From: JAEUKQ01 sp964414755
GTDB taxonomy: Bacteria; Pseudomonadota; Alphaproteobacteria; JAEUKQ01
Length of the DNA: 9,124 nt
Direction of reading: 5' to 3'
Assembly (NCBI GenBank): GCA_964414755.1
Contig: CAYPXH010000049.1
Span: 1 to 9,124 of the forward strand
Part shown: positions 6,678 through 9,124 of the stretch, one piece after another
Numbering within the stretch: position 1 is the stretch's first letter
How the letters are laid out: each line of letters starts with the position of its first letter
Position numbers and translations under genes: made by a program
The notes under the pieces: generated by a model
What the model saw: the letters and a program-made list of their open reading frames with translations, nothing else
What the model was told of the DNA's origin: nothing
Databases searched by the model: none

Positions 6678-6693
6678 GACCGCACCTGCGGTC
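6678..6693 (-). terminator. GC-rich hairpin at the end of the 330-residue gene
   Basis: GACCGCA (6678-6684) and TGCGGTC (6687-6693) form a perfect 7-bp inverted repeat with two central bases, overlapping the stop codon of the upstream gene. As RNA it would be a 6-bp GC-rich stem with a four-base loop, followed by TCTCTT, a poor U-tract. It could be a terminator insulating alpA from integrase transcription, or a protein-binding palindrome just upstream of the alpA promoter. The strong GC content in an AT-rich region makes it stand out. Confidence 0.45.
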
Positions 6694-7684
6694 ATTTATC
6701 TTCTAAACTTCTTTTTGCTTCCGCAAATTTTTCTTCTAATGTACGCTTTTTAATACCCTGTTTATCTGGATGGCACGTTAACATCATTTCTATTATAGAA
6801 TCCTGTGTTTTAAACGATGAATATTTTTTTCCTTTTAAATCTTCCCCTAATAAAATATACAGAAGGCTTCCAATAATATTAAGGTAGGTTGTCTCAGCAC
6901 GTTCGCCTGGGTATTGATTTTTCTCAACTGTAGCTTTTAAAGAATCTTTTTCGCTTGATAAATCATTTATTTGTTGTTCTTGATTTCTTATAATTTGTTC
7001 ACTTTTTTGGACATATTCCGCATATTCTTTTTTTAGGCTTTCATAAGCAGTTTCCCAATTCTCAATAATTTCTCCTCGATCTCTTACCATTTTTTCTAAT
7101 TGGGCTGGGAAATCGATATTATTTTTTCTAACCCAAGCGATATAAAAACCTGGAGAAACAGGATCAGTAAGCTGTTTCCAATTTCTAGCACGCAAAACTA
7201 GATCACGCAGTTGCTCATATTTCCTTGCAAACATATTATATGGAAGCAATGGTTGTACTTTTGTCCAATCCACATATTTAGGATCTTTACCAAAAGATAA
7301 AGAAATGGCTTCATCTAAAGTCCAATAAGAAGCTTTACACCAATGATTTAAATAAGCAGCAGCCCAAGGCTGATTGTAAAATCGTTCTTGTTCTTCTTTT
7401 TCATGCTTTAAACGAATTTCCTCTTGCTCTTTAGCTTTTTCTTCCTTCAAAAGGAGATGAAATTTTTCTGGATTTTTAATAAGATCATTAGTTAACTCTA
7501 ATCTACGCTGGCGTATTGGTTTTAAAAGCTCTTCATAATGCGCAGCTTCTTCTCCAGAGAATAACCTGTTCCTAGACCGCTTAGCAAAAATGCTAAGCTC
7601 AAGAGCTCTAAGATGGGGTGCGGTTCTTTCAATAAGATAATCTATCTGATCTATTGAATTAATATCTTGAGAAGATATAGACAT
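6692..7684 (-). CDS. Coiled-coil protein of unknown function between integrase and alpA (330 residues)
   Basis: The frame is open into the integrase gene (7759), but the ATG at 7684 is chosen because GAGAG lies 7 bases upstream. This gives a 35-base gap after the integrase stop. In order it shows: a helical N-terminus (about 10-75), a Glu/Lys-rich coiled coil (78-101), and a conserved-looking block starting SYWTLDEAISLSFGKDP (119-135) and running to AWVRKNNIDFP (183-193). A second long coiled coil covers about 203-255. The C-terminal domain (about 265-330) has TTYLNIIGSLLYILLG and GIKKRTLEEKFAEAKRSL. I recall the WTLDEA block and the RTLEEKFAEA ending from uncharacterised proteobacterial proteins near integrases; no function is established. 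The C-terminal end resembles a small helix-turn-helix unit, so DNA binding is possible. It is probably co-transcribed with the integrase. Confidence 0.82.
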   Translation of the reverse strand: MSISSQDINSIDQIDYLIERTAPHLRALELSIFAKRSRNRLFSGEEAAHYEELLKPIRQRRLELTNDLIKNPEKFHLLLKEEKAKEQEEIRLKHEKEEQERFYNQPWAAAYLNHWCKASYWTLDEAISLSFGKDPKYVDWTKVQPLLPYNMFARKYEQLRDLVLRARNWKQLTDPVSPGFYIAWVRKNNIDFPAQLEKMVRDRGEIIENWETAYESLKKEYAEYVQKSEQIIRNQEQQINDLSSEKDSLKATVEKNQYPGERAETTYLNIIGSLLYILLGEDLKGKKYSSFKTQDSIIEMMLTCHPDKQGIKKRTLEEKFAEAKRSLEDK

Positions 7685-7719
7685 ATTATTTCTCTCAGAA
7701 AAACTAATTTTATTATTAA

Positions 7720-8898
7720 TTAAATTGGATGTAAGCCATCCAAATAATTTCCCCACCATTGCATCATTTGATGACGCTCAGGGAGATATTGTGCGTGGTT
7801 ATAACTTGCTCTTACTTTATTTCTTTCAGCATGGGCAAGTTGACGTTCAATAACATCAGCGCGAAATCCATTTTCATTTAAAATGGTTGAGGCAGTTGCG
7901 CGAAATCCATGTACAGTGGCCCGGGAATGGTATCCCATCCGGTATAAAGCATAAAGTAAGGTATTTTCGCTTATGTAGGTTTTTGGATTATTGCGATTGG
8001 GAAAGAGAAATTCCCGATTTCCATTAATATTTCTAATTTCTTTTAATACTGCTATTGCCTGAATGGACAAGGGAACTATATGGAGTTCACGCATTTTCAT
8101 TCTGGCCGCTGGAATGCGCCACTCCGCCTTATCAAAATTAATCTCTTCCCATTTTGCCCCTCTTAATTCTGTTGTACGTACAAAAGTCAACAAAGCTAAT
8201 TGAAGGGCTAATTTAGTTTGCAATTCACCATCATAATTTTCTAATTTATCCAAAAATTCGGGTATTTCATTTTCTTTTAAGCGATGATAGCTAATTTTCT
8301 TGCGGGTTTGCAAAGCTCCCCGAAGGTCACGTGATATATCTCTTTCAGCTTTACCGGTTGCAATGGCATATCTGAAAATTTGTCCAGTAATTTGTAAAAG
8401 ACGATGAGCAATTTCTATCGCATCACGTGCTTCCACTTTTCTAAGAGTTAACAATAGCTGTGGAGCATTAATATCTTGAATGCTTTTTTTACCTAATTCT
8501 GGGAACAGGTCAGCCTGAAGCCTTCTCCATATGTGAAATGCATATCGTTCTGTCCAGCGTTCTTTTTGTTTTTGATGCCATTCTTCAGCAATTTCTTCAA
8601 AAGTGCGGCCAGATTTTAAAGATGAAAGAAGTTTTTGCTCTTTGCGACGTTCAGAGGGATCAATTCCAGAAACTAACAGAGCTTTAGCTTCAGTGCGCTT
8701 CTGACGTGCTTCTAATAAAGATATTTCAGGATAAACCCCTAATGCTAGTAATTTTTCTTTCCCAGCGAATCGATATTTTAAGCGCCAATATTTACTTCCA
8801 GAAGGGTGAATGTAGAGAAACATCCCTTCTCCATCTGTTAGTTTATAAGGTTTTTGGCCTGATTTGGCAGTCTTAATTTTAATATCAGTTAATGGCAT
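7720..8898 (-). CDS. int: P4-type tyrosine recombinase (integrase)
   Basis: This 392-residue protein is full length for the P4 integrase family. The N-terminal DUF4102 domain (1-85) opens MPLTDIKIKTAK and includes YKLTDGEGMFLYIHPSG and LALGVYPEISLLEAR. A core-binding region follows (about 95-195). The catalytic domain (about 205-385) retains the full set: Arg241 (FVRTTEL), Lys268 (RMKMREL), His330 and Arg333 (VHGFRATAST), His356 (LAHAERN) and the nucleophile Tyr366 (ASYNHAQY), so it should be active. It integrates and, with helpers, excises the element at the 3' end of the tRNA-Ser gene, which lies 171 bases upstream of its start with its 3' end facing int. No strong ribosome binding site precedes the ATG. 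An inverted repeat covers the likely promoter, suggesting autoregulation. Confidence 0.96.
   Translation of the reverse strand: MPLTDIKIKTAKSGQKPYKLTDGEGMFLYIHPSGSKYWRLKYRFAGKEKLLALGVYPEISLLEARQKRTEAKALLVSGIDPSERRKEQKLLSSLKSGRTFEEIAEEWHQKQKERWTERYAFHIWRRLQADLFPELGKKSIQDINAPQLLLTLRKVEARDAIEIAHRLLQITGQIFRYAIATGKAERDISRDLRGALQTRKKISYHRLKENEIPEFLDKLENYDGELQTKLALQLALLTFVRTTELRGAKWEEINFDKAEWRIPAARMKMRELHIVPLSIQAIAVLKEIRNINGNREFLFPNRNNPKTYISENTLLYALYRMGYHSRATVHGFRATASTILNENGFRADVIERQLAHAERNKVRASYNHAQYLPERHQMMQWWGNYLDGLHPI
7725..7743 (-). terminator. Hairpin overlapping the 3' end of the integrase gene
   Basis: TTGGATG (7725-7731) and CATCCAA (7737-7743) are a perfect 7-bp inverted repeat with a 5-base loop, encoding the last integrase residues (LDGLHP). 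On the minus strand it is followed by AT-rich sequence but not by a continuous T-run. It may attenuate read-through into the next gene, or may be only a by-product of the coding sequence. The arm contains TTGGAT, the same hexamer repeated in the attachment region. Confidence 0.3.
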
Positions 8899-8906
8899 GG
8901 AAACTG

Positions 8907-8941
8907 GGGGTATAAATTTGTTATATAATACTTTATACCCC
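8907..8941. promoter_or_regulatory. Inverted repeat over the integrase promoter region
   Basis: GGGGTATAAA (8907-8916) and TTTATACCCC (8932-8941) are a perfect 10-bp inverted repeat with a 15-base AT-rich spacer. A further TACCCCC (8948-8954) repeats the half-site. The array begins 9 bases before the integrase ATG and includes the TATTATATAAC stretch that could serve as its -10 region. A dimeric regulator (AlpA or the integrase itself) bound here would block or modulate int transcription. The half-site GGGGTA is shared with the iteron cluster at 3423-3625. Confidence 0.55.
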
Positions 8942-8962
8942 TAAAAGTACCCCCAATTCTTC

Positions 8963-9052
8963 TTGGATGTCAATAAACATTATGAGATTAAATTGGATAA
9001 TGAATTACAGTGAATTAGATATTTATAGCTTTATTTATAGACTTTATTGGAT
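8963..9052. repeat. Short direct repeats in the attachment region, candidate integrase arm sites
   Basis: Between int and the tRNA there are three TTGGAT copies in the same orientation (8963-8968, 8993-8998, 9047-9052), a tandem TGAATTA pair ten bases apart (9001-9007, 9011-9017), and a tandem 12-13 bp repeat TTTATAGCTTTA / TTTATAGACTTTA (9022-9046). Tyrosine integrases of this type bind arm sites next to the core, often with bending proteins at AT-rich DNA, so these are plausible arm or accessory sites. AT-rich DNA yields such repeats by chance more readily, so confidence is moderate. Confidence 0.4.
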
Positions 9053-9069
9053 GATATAAAACAAGAAAC

Positions 9070-9124
9070 TGGCGGAGGGGGCGGGATTCGAACCCGCGAT
9101 ATGTTGCCATATACACGCTTTCCA
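9070..9124 (-). tRNA. tRNA-Ser(GGA), 3' part; integration target (partial)
   Basis: Read on the minus strand, this is the 3' 55 bases of a serine tRNA. It starts inside the anticodon loop (TGGAAA, anticodon GGA) and continues with the 3' anticodon strand GCGTG and a long variable arm (TATATGGCAACATA). The T arm GCGGGTTCGAATCCCGC and acceptor strand CCCTCCG end with an encoded CCA. The long variable arm is diagnostic of serine tRNAs, and the sequence closely resembles the enterobacterial GGA isoacceptor. The 5' half lies beyond the window. The 3' end points towards the integrase gene, the usual layout when an element has inserted at a tRNA 3' end and restored it. Confidence 0.93.

Larger units (their letters stand above)
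2723..9070. mobile_element. P4-like integrative element core (right end at tRNA-Ser; left end not found)
   Basis: Integrase beside a tRNA 3' end, AlpA, a TOPRIM/DUF927 replication protein and two small family proteins in one leftward block define the core of a tRNA-borne integrative element. The right junction lies at or just inside the tRNA 3' end (about 9070-9100). No second copy of the tRNA 3' sequence was seen in the window, so the left junction is outside. The rightward genes at 1-2721 are probably cargo of the same element. No capsid, terminase, relaxase or conjugation gene is visible, so it may be mobilised by a helper. The coordinates given cover only the core that can be supported. 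Confidence 0.8.

Noticed and set aside
14..6681. The shared octamer GAGAGACC at 14-21 and 6674-6681 as element-end repeats.
   Set aside because: Only eight bases match, flanks differ, and neither site relates to the tRNA target.
8900..9075. GAAACTGGGGG (8900-8910) resembles GAAACTGGCGG (9065-9075) at the tRNA 3' end, a possible second attachment core.
   Set aside because: The match is 10 of 11 bases only, lies on the integrase side, and would leave just 165 bases between cores without the element; chance is more likely.

Overview
The window is AT-rich. It ends on the right inside a tRNA-Ser(GGA) gene, which is followed inward by a P4-type tyrosine integrase, an AlpA-type regulator and a TOPRIM/DUF927 primase-helicase-like protein. 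This is the core gene set of a small integrative element (P4-satellite-like island). The host is an AT-rich proteobacterium. The integrase, AlpA and Rap1a/Tai-like proteins fit a gammaproteobacterium best, but an AT-rich alphaproteobacterium cannot be excluded and no genus can be named from the sequence.

The right two thirds (about 2723-9070) is a leftward block on the minus strand. In transcription order from the tRNA end it holds: an attachment/integrase-promoter region packed with short repeats (8899-9069), the integrase, an unrecognised-function 330-residue coiled-coil protein, alpA with its own candidate promoter, the 867-residue primase/helicase-like protein, and two small co-transcribed proteins of 145 and 165 residues. 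Inside the 145-residue gene lies a cluster of 10-11 bp repeats (AGGGG(G)TAACA) in both orientations and in several reading contexts. This looks like an iteron array and is the best candidate for the replication origin or a copy-control site of the element.

The left third (1-2721) runs rightward and looks like cargo. It has the C-terminal end of a membrane protein entering from outside the window, an overlapping 137-residue two-helix membrane protein, and two tandem secreted four-cysteine proteins that fit the Rap1a/Tai immunity fold (antagonists of type VI secretion amidase effectors). A 399-residue soluble protein of no recognised family then converges on the element core with a single base between the stop codons. 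This tight junction suggests that the cargo and the core belong to one element. The distal attachment site was not found here, so the element probably continues to the left of the window.

The working picture is as follows. The integrase inserts the element at the 3' end of tRNA-Ser, AlpA probably regulates integrase and/or replication genes, and the DUF927 protein probably acts at the iteron cluster. The left-hand genes appear to be accessory functions, at least partly immunity to interbacterial toxins. Integrase, AlpA, primase and tRNA are solid family assignments; Rap1a/Tai is strong by pattern; the origin, operators and cargo role are inference.
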